Positions 1 to 7,970 of a DNA stretch of 64,000 nt are shown here, one piece after another. Position 1 is the first letter of the stretch. Every line of letters starts with the position of its first letter. The position numbers and the translations under genes are program-made. The notes below the pieces were generated by a model. It searched no databases and was not told where the DNA came from. It saw only the letters and a list, made by a program, of their open reading frames with translations. Origin of the DNA: Janthinobacterium sp. SUN073 (GTDB lineage Bacteria > Pseudomonadota > Gammaproteobacteria > Burkholderiales > Burkholderiaceae_D); NCBI RefSeq assembly GCF_030397665.1, contig NZ_JAPUBT010000015.1, positions 1 through 64,000 on the forward strand, read 5' to 3'.

Positions 1-63
1 TGTCAGGACCAGTTTTACCGCTTCTTCCCGAAGCTCCGGTGTATAGGTTTTTGAACGTGTCAT
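1..63 (-). CDS. IS3-family transposase OrfA, N-terminal fragment cut by window edge
   Basis: Twenty-one codons starting at the ATG complementary to 61-63 read MTRSKTYTPELREEAVKLVL plus one residue. This is the typical opening of IS3-family OrfA proteins, which carry an N-terminal helix-turn-helix that binds the element's ends. The gene continues beyond base 1. CTGGAGAA just upstream gives a weak ribosome binding site. Only the family-level call is supported. Confidence 0.7.
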   Translation of the reverse strand, partial: MTRSKTYTPELREEAVKLVLT

Positions 64-123
64 AAGTTCTCCAGTTGGTGAAGTTTACCAAACTAGAGTG
101 TCCGAAAAAGTCAGGGTACCTCA
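1..123 (-). mobile_element. End of an IS3-family-like insertion sequence (partial)
   Basis: The window opens inside an insertion sequence. The minus strand encodes the first residues of an OrfA-type transposase, and the sequence reading out from it ends in TGAGGTACCCTGACTTTT... at about 98-123, which looks like a terminal inverted repeat. The outer boundary at 123 is inferred from the TGA end and is approximate. The other end lies off the window, so family and target duplication cannot be confirmed. Confidence 0.6.
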
Positions 124-427
124 ATTGCCGGCATGCCGACACTACAGACCCATCGCGTGCGTATTTGGACAAAATCAGTGCTGCTAAGCTAAGCTGCACA
201 CCGCTGTTGATGCTTCTTGATATTGCGATTCTATCAAACAAATTTGCGTTGCTGGAAATATCTAAAGATGTATGGTCGGCTGCCGAACACATATCTCCCA
301 TGTGACATTCGGTGAGTTTCCTGTGTGCACAGTTTTGCTATCGTCCTGCTTACGCTAAAGCGCTGTCGATAGTCCAGCATGGGGACGAACCGACAGGCGT
401 ACCGAAGAAAATAACGGATTAAAAACG
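124..427. other. AT-richer leader between IS end and ptuA-like gene
   Basis: No convincing complete gene. A plus-strand open frame runs across the IS end to a TGA at 303-305; its last 45 or so codons (from about 160) are protein-like and may be the tail of a gene broken by the insertion, but no family was recognised. The promoter of the downstream ATPase/HNH pair must lie here. No retron-like reverse transcriptase or obvious msr/msd structure was seen. Confidence 0.3.
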
Positions 428-1624
428 ATGTTAAGACAGTTAGGATTTAACGATGCCAACGCGGGTGATGATGCTGTGGCCATTCTGGTCGGACCGAACG
501 GATCGGGAAAGAGCAGATTCCTCGAAAAAATCGGCAAACACTACCAAGACCGACGCCCGGTCTGCGTTGTGTCGAACACATTGTCACTCCGACTGAATAG
601 CCTGCGCAATGCGAAGCGCTTTGCCGTTGGCCGGATCGGCAAATCGCCGAAATCCGTCATAAAGGCGGCCTTGGCAAGTACACTCGACCGCGACAATTCT
701 GCGTTTTACCAAATCAGGGCTTTAATGGAGTACTGCCAGTACCAGCCGCGATTCGGTTTCCGCAAGCAAGGGTTTCGTCCCGATGCACTGAACGATTTCG
801 TCGAAACCGGTGGCAACCTGGACTCATTCCTTACATCCCCTGAACAGCGTGAGGACTTTTCCCGGGCGATGGATTTCCTAGGGCGCTGGCCGGCTAAAGA
901 AATTCATTGGGTGGATGAAAAGGCCCAAGTGTATGAGTTCGCCTTACAGCGTGAGATCGCCTCGGTGCTTCGTACCGAAGCGGTGCTCACCAAGCTCAAG
1001 GTGTTAAAGGGTATACAGGTGTACGTAGATAAAGGTGAGCGTTCCGGCCCCTTTGAAGTGCACAACGCGAGCTCCGGAGAACTGTCGTTGATTTCATCTC
1101 TCCTGTTTCTGACAGCCGAAGTGGAACCCAATTCCATCGTACTAATTGATGAACCGGAAAATAGTTTGCACCCTAGTTGGCAGCGAGCCTATGTAGACAA
1201 AGTTCTTGCGGCACTCACCTACCGCAATATCTCGGTGATCATCGCAACCCACTCGCCCTTGGTGGTGACTGGCGCGTTGATGGCGCATAATAATCTCGTT
1301 TCGGTTTTCCAAATGCAGCGGAGTGAACCACAGCGATTACGGCTACAAAACTTAGACAGCGGGGAAACCAGCATTGAAGCAGTCCTTTGGAAGGCGTTCG
1401 ACGTCGTGACCCCAGCGAACCACTTCATTAGCGAGGAGGTGGTTGAAGCGATCAACCGCTTCGAACGCGACGAGATCACGAAAGGCGACATAACGGCGAT
1501 GCTTCAGCATATGAAAGCCCGAAGCTTCGACCCCCGACAGGATGAATTCTTCAACGCTATCGCTGAGCTGGTCAAGACGGTAGAACAACGCAAGGCGCAG
1601 CGGATAGCGCGGGGAGGCGATTGA
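428..1624 (+). CDS. ptuA-like: AAA/ABC-type ATPase, PtuA-like (Septu-type antiphage pair)
   Basis: 398-residue ATPase of the RecF/SMC-like ABC fold. Visible motifs: Walker A GPNGSGKS (residues 22-29), a signature-like SSGELS (about 215-220), Walker B with D241-E242 in LIDEPENSLHP, and the H-loop ATHSPL with H275. It abuts an HNH nuclease gene (TGATG junction), the arrangement of Septu systems, in which PtuA ATPase and PtuB nuclease form one antiphage complex. It is shorter than the well-studied PtuA proteins and the Walker A is very close to the N-terminus. No in-frame start codon exists upstream before a stop at 356-358, so ATG 428 is the best start. GC content is lower than the rest of the window, fitting horizontal acquisition. 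Function is inferred from domain pairing. Confidence 0.75.
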   Translation: MLRQLGFNDANAGDDAVAILVGPNGSGKSRFLEKIGKHYQDRRPVCVVSNTLSLRLNSLRNAKRFAVGRIGKSPKSVIKAALASTLDRDNSAFYQIRALMEYCQYQPRFGFRKQGFRPDALNDFVETGGNLDSFLTSPEQREDFSRAMDFLGRWPAKEIHWVDEKAQVYEFALQREIASVLRTEAVLTKLKVLKGIQVYVDKGERSGPFEVHNASSGELSLISSLLFLTAEVEPNSIVLIDEPENSLHPSWQRAYVDKVLAALTYRNISVIIATHSPLVVTGALMAHNNLVSVFQMQRSEPQRLRLQNLDSGETSIEAVLWKAFDVVTPANHFISEEVVEAINRFERDEITKGDITAMLQHMKARSFDPRQDEFFNAIAELVKTVEQRKAQRIARGGD

Positions 1625-2271
1625 TGGACGACGCCTACACTCCTGCGATGACAACGTTGGTACTGACGCCCGACGAACAGAGCGCGGTCACCGCGGCGCT
1701 GGCAAAAGCAAAACCCTGGGATGAAGACAATGAACTGATTAAAAGCGTCAAGACCAAAATACGGGCACACCACCTTGCCCGTCACGGCGATACGTGTTGC
1801 TATTGCCGGACAATACTTCACGGCGCCGGACACTTCATGATCGACCGCGAACACATTCTGCCCAAAGGGAAGGCTACCTATAAACAGTACAGCTTCGCGA
1901 CATGGAATTTGTCTATCTCCTGCAAGCGCTGCAACATGCAATACAAAGGAGAGGACGACGGCTTCGTAGTCAACAAGATAAATACAGCCAGCTTCACCGC
2001 GGGTAGCAATTATCAGCTTCTCCACCCCAATTTCGACCAATGGGACCAGCATCTGTGCCGCGATGCGCGCCAGGTCAATACCAAGTATATGGTCAAGTAC
2101 ACGCTCATTTCTTCGAATCCCAAAGGCCAGTACACTTACGATTATTTCGATTTGAAGGGCTTGGAAATCGACAGTTTCGATGCCGCACAGGGAGTCTCGC
2201 ACGCAGCTCCCGGCAGCCAGAGCGAGTCGGTCGCGGAAGCGCGTCAAATCGCGGCGGCTCACGGGCAATAG
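1624..2271 (+). CDS. ptuB-like: HNH endonuclease, PtuB-like (Septu-type)
   Basis: 215 residues with a zinc-ribbon HNH core: CCYC (58-61), DREHILPK (74-81, likely catalytic His77), N95, and CKRCN (100-104). Such TIGR02646-like HNH proteins are encoded next to AAA ATPases in Septu and in retron Ec78 effector modules. The start is taken as ATG 1624, overlapping the ATPase stop by one base and preceded by GGGGAGG; a TTG three bases upstream is possible. Translational coupling suggests a fixed stoichiometry with the ATPase. No reverse transcriptase gene is nearby, so a stand-alone Septu-like system fits better than a retron. Confidence 0.75.
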   Translation: MDDAYTPAMTTLVLTPDEQSAVTAALAKAKPWDEDNELIKSVKTKIRAHHLARHGDTCCYCRTILHGAGHFMIDREHILPKGKATYKQYSFATWNLSISCKRCNMQYKGEDDGFVVNKINTASFTAGSNYQLLHPNFDQWDQHLCRDARQVNTKYMVKYTLISSNPKGQYTYDYFDLKGLEIDSFDAAQGVSHAAPGSQSESVAEARQIAAAHGQ

Positions 2272-2282
2272 CACAACCGGTG

Positions 2283-2630
2283 GAGCCCTTCCCCGCTCAT
2301 GTAAATACTGCAGTTTTTCTCCGCAAGGCAAAAGACTGGGGATACGAAAAAAAGTGGAGACGACTCGGTCCAAAAGGTGAGGCAGACTCTCCACTTGACC
2401 TAGCAGAGATCACCTTCGGGATTCGCTGCCCGGGAGACATTCAAACACGCGGTGTTGGGGGCGCTATCGGGGCAAGAAAGGCCCGTCAAGTTTTTTTTGA
2501 AATGCACGAAAACGCGGCAAACTTCTCATTGCGTCGACGAGTTGACTTGCAAGTATCCAAATCGCACGCTCTTCGCTTTGGACATACTCAGAGACTTCGA
2601 CTAATTGAGCTTCGTAAATGTCCCCAATAG
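2283..2630 (+). pseudogene. Remnant of a DUF2971-type protein (C-terminal part)
   Basis: An open frame without its own start continues to a TAG at 2628-2630. It contains FLRKAKDWGYEKKW followed by LDLAEITFGI, which resembles the C-terminal K..W.yE.eWR and I.fG motifs of DUF2971 proteins. The N-terminal half of the family is missing, and the segment begins 12 bases after the HNH gene stop. The likely reading is a gene truncated by deletion in this accessory patch. Family assignment is by eye and moderate at best. Confidence 0.35.
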
Positions 2631-2936
2631 TGGCTGCAGGTGGGCTGTCCCGGACGCGGCGGGAATGATAATATTTTTTGCCGCCTCGGGCTGCGGAGCC
2701 GCTCCAGCACTGAATTTGGTAGGGATTATTTGTCCAGACTTCGTAAACGGGAAATCCCGCTTTTGGTCGAACCTGTTGAGGGGGGGCGATGAGAAGATGA
2801 ATGCGCCGCTATCCCTTATAAAATAAGGGACAGCGCGAATTTGGAGCCTGCGGAGAAAGTGCTTCTATTGTTTGGTTACACAGGATTGACAATCCTGGTG
2901 CCGGTGCTTCGATTGCGCCCCGGGCCAGCAAGAATA
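2631..2936. other. Non-coding stretch with two small hairpins
   Basis: No credible gene. It contains a hairpin with perfect TCCCTTAT/ATAAGGGA arms (2812-2819 and 2823-2830) extendable with GC-rich outer pairs from about 2803 to 2837, and a near-continuous palindrome CAGGATTG-A-CAATCCTG at 2881-2897. These may be terminators or scars of mobile DNA at the right boundary of the accessory patch. Confidence 0.4.
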
Positions 2937-2958
2937 AACGCCACCTCCGGGTGGCGTT
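2937..2958 (-). terminator. Rho-independent terminator of the metR-like gene
   Basis: Perfect 9-bp stem AACGCCACC / GGTGGCGTT with a 4-base loop (2946-2949). Read on the minus strand the stem is followed by TTATTCTT, a T-rich tail. It sits about 110 bases after the stop of the metR-like gene. Confidence 0.7.
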
Positions 2959-3066
2959 CTCATTTCCGGGAAACGTAGTCCACGTGCCCGGTCTGTCTCC
3001 GGTGCTGTCACTGCAGGCATCAGGGTTCGCAGGGCAGTGCCAGGTAACGCGAGGTTGGCAAGGAGC

Positions 3067-3966
3067 TTAGCTTTCTTGCGCCATGGCCGGCTGGCGCGCC
3101 AGTGCGATGAAGGCCCGCACGTAGTCGATGGCGGTGTCCGTCTCGCGTGCCCCCAGGAAGATCTGCTTGGCAATGCCGCGCGCGCCCAGGCGCACCGGCA
3201 CCACGTCCATCTTGGCCGCGTATTCCTCGACCAGCCAGCGCGGCAGGGCGGCCACGCCGCGGCCGCTGGCCACCATCTGCAGCATGATATCGGTCGTTTC
3301 GATGGCTTTGTGGCGCTTGGGCGTGACACCGGCCGGCAAGAGGAACTGGTTGTAGATGTCCAGGCGCTCGATGTCCACGGGGTAGCTGATGAGCACTTCC
3401 TGGGTCAGCTGCTGCGGCTTCACATACGCCGCCGACGCCAGGGCATGGCCCTTGGCCACGACGAGCACCTGCTCGTAGTCGAACACGGGTTCGAATGTCA
3501 GCCCCGGCTTGTACAGCGGGTCGGGCGTGACCAGCAGGTCGATCTCGTAGCCGAACAGCGCGCCGATCCCGCCGAACTGGAACTTCTGCTTGACGTCCAC
3601 ATCCACGTCGGGCCAGGCAGCCAGATACGGGGAAACTATTTTGAGCAGCCACTGGTAGCAAGGGTGGCATTCCATGCCGATGCGCAGCGCACCGCGCTCG
3701 CCCTGCGCGAATTGCCCCAGGCGCTCTTCGGCCAGGTCCAGTTGCGGCAGCACCCGGTTCGCCACCGCCAGCAGATACTGGCCGGCCTGCGTCAGGCGCA
3801 GGTTGCGCCCTTCGCGCAGCCAGACGTCGGTGCCCAGTTGCTGCTCCAGCTTCTTCATGCTGTGGCTCAGGGCCGACTGGGTCAGGTGCAGCACGCCTGC
3901 GGCGGCCGTCAACGAGCCTTGTTTTTCGACCTGCTGGACGATGCTGAGGTGGATGCGTTCAAGCAT
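3067..3966 (-). CDS. metR: LysR-family regulator, MetR type
   Basis: 299-residue LysR regulator with an N-terminal winged HTH (GSLTAAAGVLHLTQSALSHS, about residues 17-36) and a substrate-binding effector domain. The run TQSALSHSMKKLEQQLG and the effector-domain sequence resemble MetR, which activates methionine genes with homocysteine as coinducer. It is divergent from an FMN reductase/MesX/MesD cluster for methionine synthesis, which supports the assignment. The shared intergenic region carries a near-consensus MetR site (3972-3984). A terminator lies downstream at 2937-2958. Confidence 0.8.
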   Translation of the reverse strand: MLERIHLSIVQQVEKQGSLTAAAGVLHLTQSALSHSMKKLEQQLGTDVWLREGRNLRLTQAGQYLLAVANRVLPQLDLAEERLGQFAQGERGALRIGMECHPCYQWLLKIVSPYLAAWPDVDVDVKQKFQFGGIGALFGYEIDLLVTPDPLYKPGLTFEPVFDYEQVLVVAKGHALASAAYVKPQQLTQEVLISYPVDIERLDIYNQFLLPAGVTPKRHKAIETTDIMLQMVASGRGVAALPRWLVEEYAAKMDVVPVRLGARGIAKQIFLGARETDTAIDYVRAFIALARQPAMAQES

Positions 3967-3971
3967 TTGAA

Positions 3972-3984
3972 TGAGCCAAGTTCA
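3972..3984. promoter_or_regulatory. Probable MetR binding site
   Basis: TGAGCCAAGTTCA matches the MetR consensus TGAA-N5-TTCA at all but one position and is flanked by AT-GA...TC-AT symmetry. It lies 5 bases upstream of the metR start and about 100 bases upstream of the divergent reductase gene, suited to autoregulation and activation. A second, wider ATGAA...TTCAT inverted repeat follows at about 3992-4018. Confidence 0.6.
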
Positions 3985-4081
3985 TGGATGTATGAAATAA
4001 GACCATTATACTTCATCGATTCCCCCCGCTATCATCCATCCTCTTGCTGTTGGCATTCTTCGCCCTCGCGCATCACTCCCT

Positions 4082-4675
4082 ATGAAAGCAAACATGACAC
4101 GTCCATTGCGCTTAGTCGCCGTCTCCGGCGGCCTGCAACGTCCTTCCAAGGCGGCAGCCCTGGCAGAGCACCTGATGGACCTGATCGCCGATGAAGTGCT
4201 GTGCGAACAACGCCTGGTCGAACTGGGCCAGCTGGCCCCGCAGTTCGCCGGCGCGACTTGGCGCTCCCACCTGCCCGACACGGTGGAGCGGGAACTGCTT
4301 GCGGTCGAGCAAGCCGACATCCTGGTGGTGGCCACACCGGTCTATCGCGGCGCGTACACGGGACTGTTCAAGCACTTCTTCGACTTCATTGATCAGGATG
4401 CCCTGATCGACAAGCCCGTCTTGCTGGCGGCCACCGGCGGCAGCGAGCGCCATGCCCTGATGATCGACCACCAGTTGCGGCCGCTGTTCAGCTTTTTCCA
4501 GGCACGCACCTTGCCGCTGGGCGTCTATGCGACCGACCAGGATTTCCTCGACTACCGGCTGCACAACGCGGCCCTGATCCAGCGCGCCACGCTGGCGGTC
4601 CAACGGGCATTGCCCTTGCTCGGCTTGACGCGCCAGGCGCAATCGGCCACCGCTGAAGAGCTGGTCTCGGCCTGA
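4082..4675 (+). CDS. msuE-like: NADPH-dependent FMN reductase (MsuE/SsuE-like)
   Basis: 197-residue flavodoxin-like reductase. The N-terminus VAVSGGLQRPSK binds FMN phosphate and the middle ATPVYRGAYTGLFKHFFD is typical of MsuE/SsuE reductases that supply FMNH2 to two-component monooxygenases. It is the first gene of a tandem set with MesX and MesD. The inference is that it supplies reduced flavin to the oxygen-dependent MesX step, which fits the known oxygen requirement of MesD. ATG 4082 is used; ATG 4094 (MTRPLRL) is a possible alternative. Confidence 0.8.
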   Translation: MKANMTRPLRLVAVSGGLQRPSKAAALAEHLMDLIADEVLCEQRLVELGQLAPQFAGATWRSHLPDTVERELLAVEQADILVVATPVYRGAYTGLFKHFFDFIDQDALIDKPVLLAATGGSERHALMIDHQLRPLFSFFQARTLPLGVYATDQDFLDYRLHNAALIQRATLAVQRALPLLGLTRQAQSATAEELVSA

Positions 4676-4741
4676 TACGCATTCCCACGCTGAGCAAGCA
4701 ACATATTCATCTTTTCGCAGCAAACAGGACACCAGATCACC

Positions 4742-5722
4742 ATGAGCCAAGATTTTGCATTCAGCATCAAGAGCATTGTTTTCGATGAAAACTATCACCC
4801 ATCGGACAGCACGCGCCTGACGACCAACTTTGCCAATCTGGCCAGGGGCGAGCGTCGCCAGGAGAACTTGCGCAACACACTGAAAATGATAGCCAACCGC
4901 TTCAACAACCTGGCGCATTGGGACAACCCGAAGGCAGACCGCTACGCCGTCGAACTTGAAATCATTTCCGTCGCGTTGAATATGGATGCCGCAGGCGCGA
5001 ATATTCCACTGATCGAGATATTGAAGCCGAATATCCTCGATAAAAAAACCGGAGAGCGCATCGACGGCATCGCCGGTAATAACTTCTCTTCCTACGTGCG
5101 CGATTACGACTTCAGCGTGCTGCTGCCAGAGCACAACGATAATCAATCCACATTCAGCACGCCAGAGAACTTTGGCGATTTTCATGGAAAGCTGTTCAAG
5201 CACTTTGTCAAATCAGATGCCTACAAAGCGCGCTTCCGCAAGGCGCCGGTGATCTGCCTCAGCGCCTCGAGCAGCAAGACCTATCAGCGCACTGAAAACC
5301 AGCACCCCATCCTGGGTGTCGAGTATCAACAAAATGAGTTCTCCTCGACGGATGCATATTTCGAGAAAATGGGGATGCAAGTGCGCTATTTCATGCCGCC
5401 AAACAGTGCTGCACCGCTGGCGTTTTATTTTATCGGCGACCTGCTGGGCGACTACAGCAATCTTGAGCTGATCGGCACCATCAGCACGATGGAGACATTC
5501 CAAAAGATTTATCGGCCCGAAATTTACAATGCCAATTCCGCGGCGGGGAAATGCTATCAGCCCAGCCTGAAGAATCAGGATTATTCATTGACGCAAATTG
5601 TCTATGACCGCGAAGAGCGCAGCCAGCTGGCTGTCAAGCAGGGCAAATATACGGAAGAGCACTTCATCAAGCCATACAAGAATATTCTTGAACAATGGAC
5701 TGCCACCACGCTCTCTGCTTAA
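4742..5722 (+). CDS. mesX: MesX, DUF1852 protein required for MesD methionine synthase
   Basis: 326-residue soluble DUF1852 protein, essentially full length (starts MSQDFAFSIKSIVFDENYHP). Published genetics (Price, Deutschbauer and Arkin) showed that MesD-type core methionine synthases need DUF1852 (named MesX) and oxygen, but neither 5-methyltetrahydrofolate nor cobalamin. Its chemistry is not established; a flavin-dependent oxygenase generating the methyl donor is a plausible inference given the adjacent FMN reductase. It lies 66 bases after the reductase and 23 bases before mesD, so one operon is likely. Confidence 0.85.
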   Translation: MSQDFAFSIKSIVFDENYHPSDSTRLTTNFANLARGERRQENLRNTLKMIANRFNNLAHWDNPKADRYAVELEIISVALNMDAAGANIPLIEILKPNILDKKTGERIDGIAGNNFSSYVRDYDFSVLLPEHNDNQSTFSTPENFGDFHGKLFKHFVKSDAYKARFRKAPVICLSASSSKTYQRTENQHPILGVEYQQNEFSSTDAYFEKMGMQVRYFMPPNSAAPLAFYFIGDLLGDYSNLELIGTISTMETFQKIYRPEIYNANSAAGKCYQPSLKNQDYSLTQIVYDREERSQLAVKQGKYTEEHFIKPYKNILEQWTATTLSA

Positions 5723-5745
5723 TCACAATATACGAAATCACTATC

Positions 5746-6771
5746 ATGAAAAAATTATTGCCTACTTCCACCGCCGGCAGCTTGCCCAAACCTTCCTGGC
5801 TGGCACAGCCTGAAAAACTCTGGTCGCCGTGGAAATTACAGGACGAGGAATTAATCGAAGGCAAACAAGATGCCTTACGTTTGTCACTGCAGGAGCAGCA
5901 GCAGGCAGGCATCGATATCGTCAGTGACGGCGAGCAAACCCGCCAGCATTTCGTCACCACGTTTATCGAGCATCTGAGCGGCGTCGATTTCGACAAGCGC
6001 GAGACCGTCAGAATTCGTGACCGCTACGATGCGAGCGTGCCGACCGTCGTGGGCGCCGTCAGCCGCACCAAGCCGGTGTTTGTGGAAGACGCCAAATTCC
6101 TGCGCCAGCAAACCACGCAGCCGATTAAGTGGGCCCTGCCGGGTCCCATGACGATGATCGATACACTGTATGACAGCCACTATAAAAGCCGCGAAAAGCT
6201 GGCCTGGGAATTCGCCAAGATCCTCAATCAGGAAGCCAGGGAACTGGAGGCGGCCGGCGTCGACATCATCCAGTTTGACGAACCCGCATTCAATGTGTTC
6301 TTTGATGAGGTCAATGATTGGGGAATCGCCACCCTGGAAAGGGCGATCGAAGGGCTCAAATGCGAAACGGCCGTGCACATTTGCTATGGCTACGGCATCA
6401 AGGCCAATACCGACTGGAAAAATACGCTGGGCTCCGAGTGGCGCCAATATGAAGAATCGTTCCCCAAGCTGCAGCAATCGAATATCGACATCATCTCGCT
6501 GGAATGCCACAACTCGCGTGTGCCGATTGACCTGATTGAACTCATTCGTGGCAAAAAAGTGATGGTCGGGGCCATCGACGTGGCAAGCAATACCATTGAA
6601 ACGCCGGAGGAAGTGGCCGACACCCTGCGCAAGGCGCTGCGCTTTGTCGATGCCGACAAGCTCTACCCGAGCACCAACTGTGGCATGGCGCCCTTGTCTC
6701 GTCGGGTGGCACGAGGAAAATTGCATGCGCTCAGCGCCGGCGCAGAAATCATCCGCGGAGAACTCTCCTAG
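5746..6771 (+). CDS. mesD: MesD, core methionine synthase (MetE C-terminal-like)
   Basis: 341 residues corresponding to the catalytic C-terminal barrel of MetE without the N-terminal folate-binding domain. The zinc ligands are visible as H211-x-C213 (VHICYG), E253 (LECHNS) and C312 (TNCGMAP). It transfers a methyl group to homocysteine to give methionine. Length and the DUF1852 neighbour place it in the MesD family. The in-frame region upstream (5695-5745) overlaps mesX and is not conserved-looking; ATG 5746 gives the typical start MKKLLPTSTAGSLPKPSW. Confidence 0.87.
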   Translation: MKKLLPTSTAGSLPKPSWLAQPEKLWSPWKLQDEELIEGKQDALRLSLQEQQQAGIDIVSDGEQTRQHFVTTFIEHLSGVDFDKRETVRIRDRYDASVPTVVGAVSRTKPVFVEDAKFLRQQTTQPIKWALPGPMTMIDTLYDSHYKSREKLAWEFAKILNQEARELEAAGVDIIQFDEPAFNVFFDEVNDWGIATLERAIEGLKCETAVHICYGYGIKANTDWKNTLGSEWRQYEESFPKLQQSNIDIISLECHNSRVPIDLIELIRGKKVMVGAIDVASNTIETPEEVADTLRKALRFVDADKLYPSTNCGMAPLSRRVARGKLHALSAGAEIIRGELS

Positions 6772-6878
6772 CAGGCGGGTGACATACTGAGCAGGTGCGT
6801 TTTGCCTTGCCGTACTGAGCACAGTGTGTGCAACTTTATTGATAATCACATCAGGTGCACGATGCAAGTGTGTACCTG

Positions 6879-6903
6879 GCCCTGCGGGTAAACCCCGCAG
6901 GGC
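6879..6903 (+). terminator. Hairpin downstream of mesD
   Basis: Perfect 10-bp stem GCCCTGCGGG / CCCGCAGGGC with loop TAAAC, about 110 bases after the mesD stop. No T tract follows, so it may be a Rho-assisted terminator or an mRNA-end stabiliser. It lies in the convergent gap between mesD and the next minus-strand gene. Confidence 0.45.
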
Positions 6904-6988
6904 ATTGCGCCAGACGATGAAAATATCCGCAAATGAGTTTGCCACCAATTAAATCTTGCCCCGAACATTAAACCTTCGTCAGCTCCAT

Positions 6989-7852
6989 TTAGCGCTTATC
7001 CGTGCTGGCTCCCATGACCATGTTCTCTGCATCGGGACGGTCGCTAATCTCCTCAATCCCTTTCTTAATCACCGCAGCCAGTCGCATCGATTGCTGACGC
7101 TCTGCAGTGGCGAGAAACGATGGCATCAGTTCGCGCGGTACCTGTCCATGTTGCAGAGCCAGTTCGTAGAAGGATATCCGCTGCGCTTCAGTGAGCGTTT
7201 TTTTCTCAAGGCAACAATCTGTGGATACTATCGCCTGCAGCGCCCACATGCCGAATACTTCACCGCTATCAATCGCCGTTCGCGCAACCTGTATGGCGCC
7301 ATTTTCAATGGCCCAGGAAATTGCCCGGCAAGGCTGTTCGTCTTGGCGCGCAAGCTGTTCCTTTAGCCTTTTTTGCAGTTTGATGGTGAACGCCAATCCT
7401 TGCAGACTTGCTTTTTCTGCAGCCACGCATACAGCCTTGTTGGGAAAATCGGATGCATTTGCATTGACCGCCTCCAGGAAAACTATCTCTGCATTGCGGT
7501 ATTCCCCCTTGTTGACCATGAAGAGGTAGGAACCTGCCACACGCTCAAATGCCACCTCGCGCTTGCGAGCGGCAATTTCAAAATCCTTGGGGCCAAAGAT
7601 GGCCCAAACAGAGCATCCCGCGAAAGCCAGCAGGCCAAGTAGCATCAGCTTCCAGAATACCTCTCCCCGGGTTCTTGCAATCAATATCAAATTCACCAAT
7701 AGCGTTGTCAACCAGATAGCGGGCGCCACGGTAAAGATCAGGAACATGCCTGTGTAATGATCTTTCAATTGGAACGGGAGGATATATCCAGCGACGAATG
7801 CAGCAATCAAGGATAGCCAGAAGTAAGCTTGCAGACCGACAGCATTGCGCAT
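6989..7852 (-). CDS. Hypothetical membrane protein with three N-terminal TM segments
   Basis: 287 residues from the start MRNAVGLQAYFW. Three hydrophobic segments lie in the first third (about residues 8-27, 38-64 and 72-92), followed by a soluble domain of about 190 residues rich in helices and containing several Cys. No family was recognised. The frame extends upstream to 7981, but ATG 7852 is preceded by GGGAGCAAAT, a good ribosome binding site, and the upstream residues look non-conserved. It follows the DKNYY gene on the same strand, so the two may be cotranscribed. Confidence 0.6.
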   Translation of the reverse strand: MRNAVGLQAYFWLSLIAAFVAGYILPFQLKDHYTGMFLIFTVAPAIWLTTLLVNLILIARTRGEVFWKLMLLGLLAFAGCSVWAIFGPKDFEIAARKREVAFERVAGSYLFMVNKGEYRNAEIVFLEAVNANASDFPNKAVCVAAEKASLQGLAFTIKLQKRLKEQLARQDEQPCRAISWAIENGAIQVARTAIDSGEVFGMWALQAIVSTDCCLEKKTLTEAQRISFYELALQHGQVPRELMPSFLATAERQQSMRLAAVIKKGIEEISDRPDAENMVMGASTDKR

Positions 7853-7970
7853 ATTTGCTCCCATAGTGAGACTTTTTTCGTTCACTGGTGAGGTGATCTC
7901 TGTCGCTCTGACATCTGACGTTCCCGTTATCGTTATCGTTTGATCAGGATCTAATGAATTTAGATGTCCC

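Noticed and set aside
2101-2125. TTCGAATCCC motif resembling a tRNA T-loop
   Set aside because: It lies inside the HNH nuclease coding sequence with no cloverleaf around it.
1-2900. Retron (reverse transcriptase plus msr/msd) associated with the PtuAB-like pair
   Set aside because: No reverse transcriptase frame or characteristic YADD motif and no recognisable ncRNA inverted repeat pair were found in the patch.
3037-4194. A 385-codon plus-strand open frame
   Set aside because: Antisense to the MetR-type gene, which has clear HTH and effector domains.
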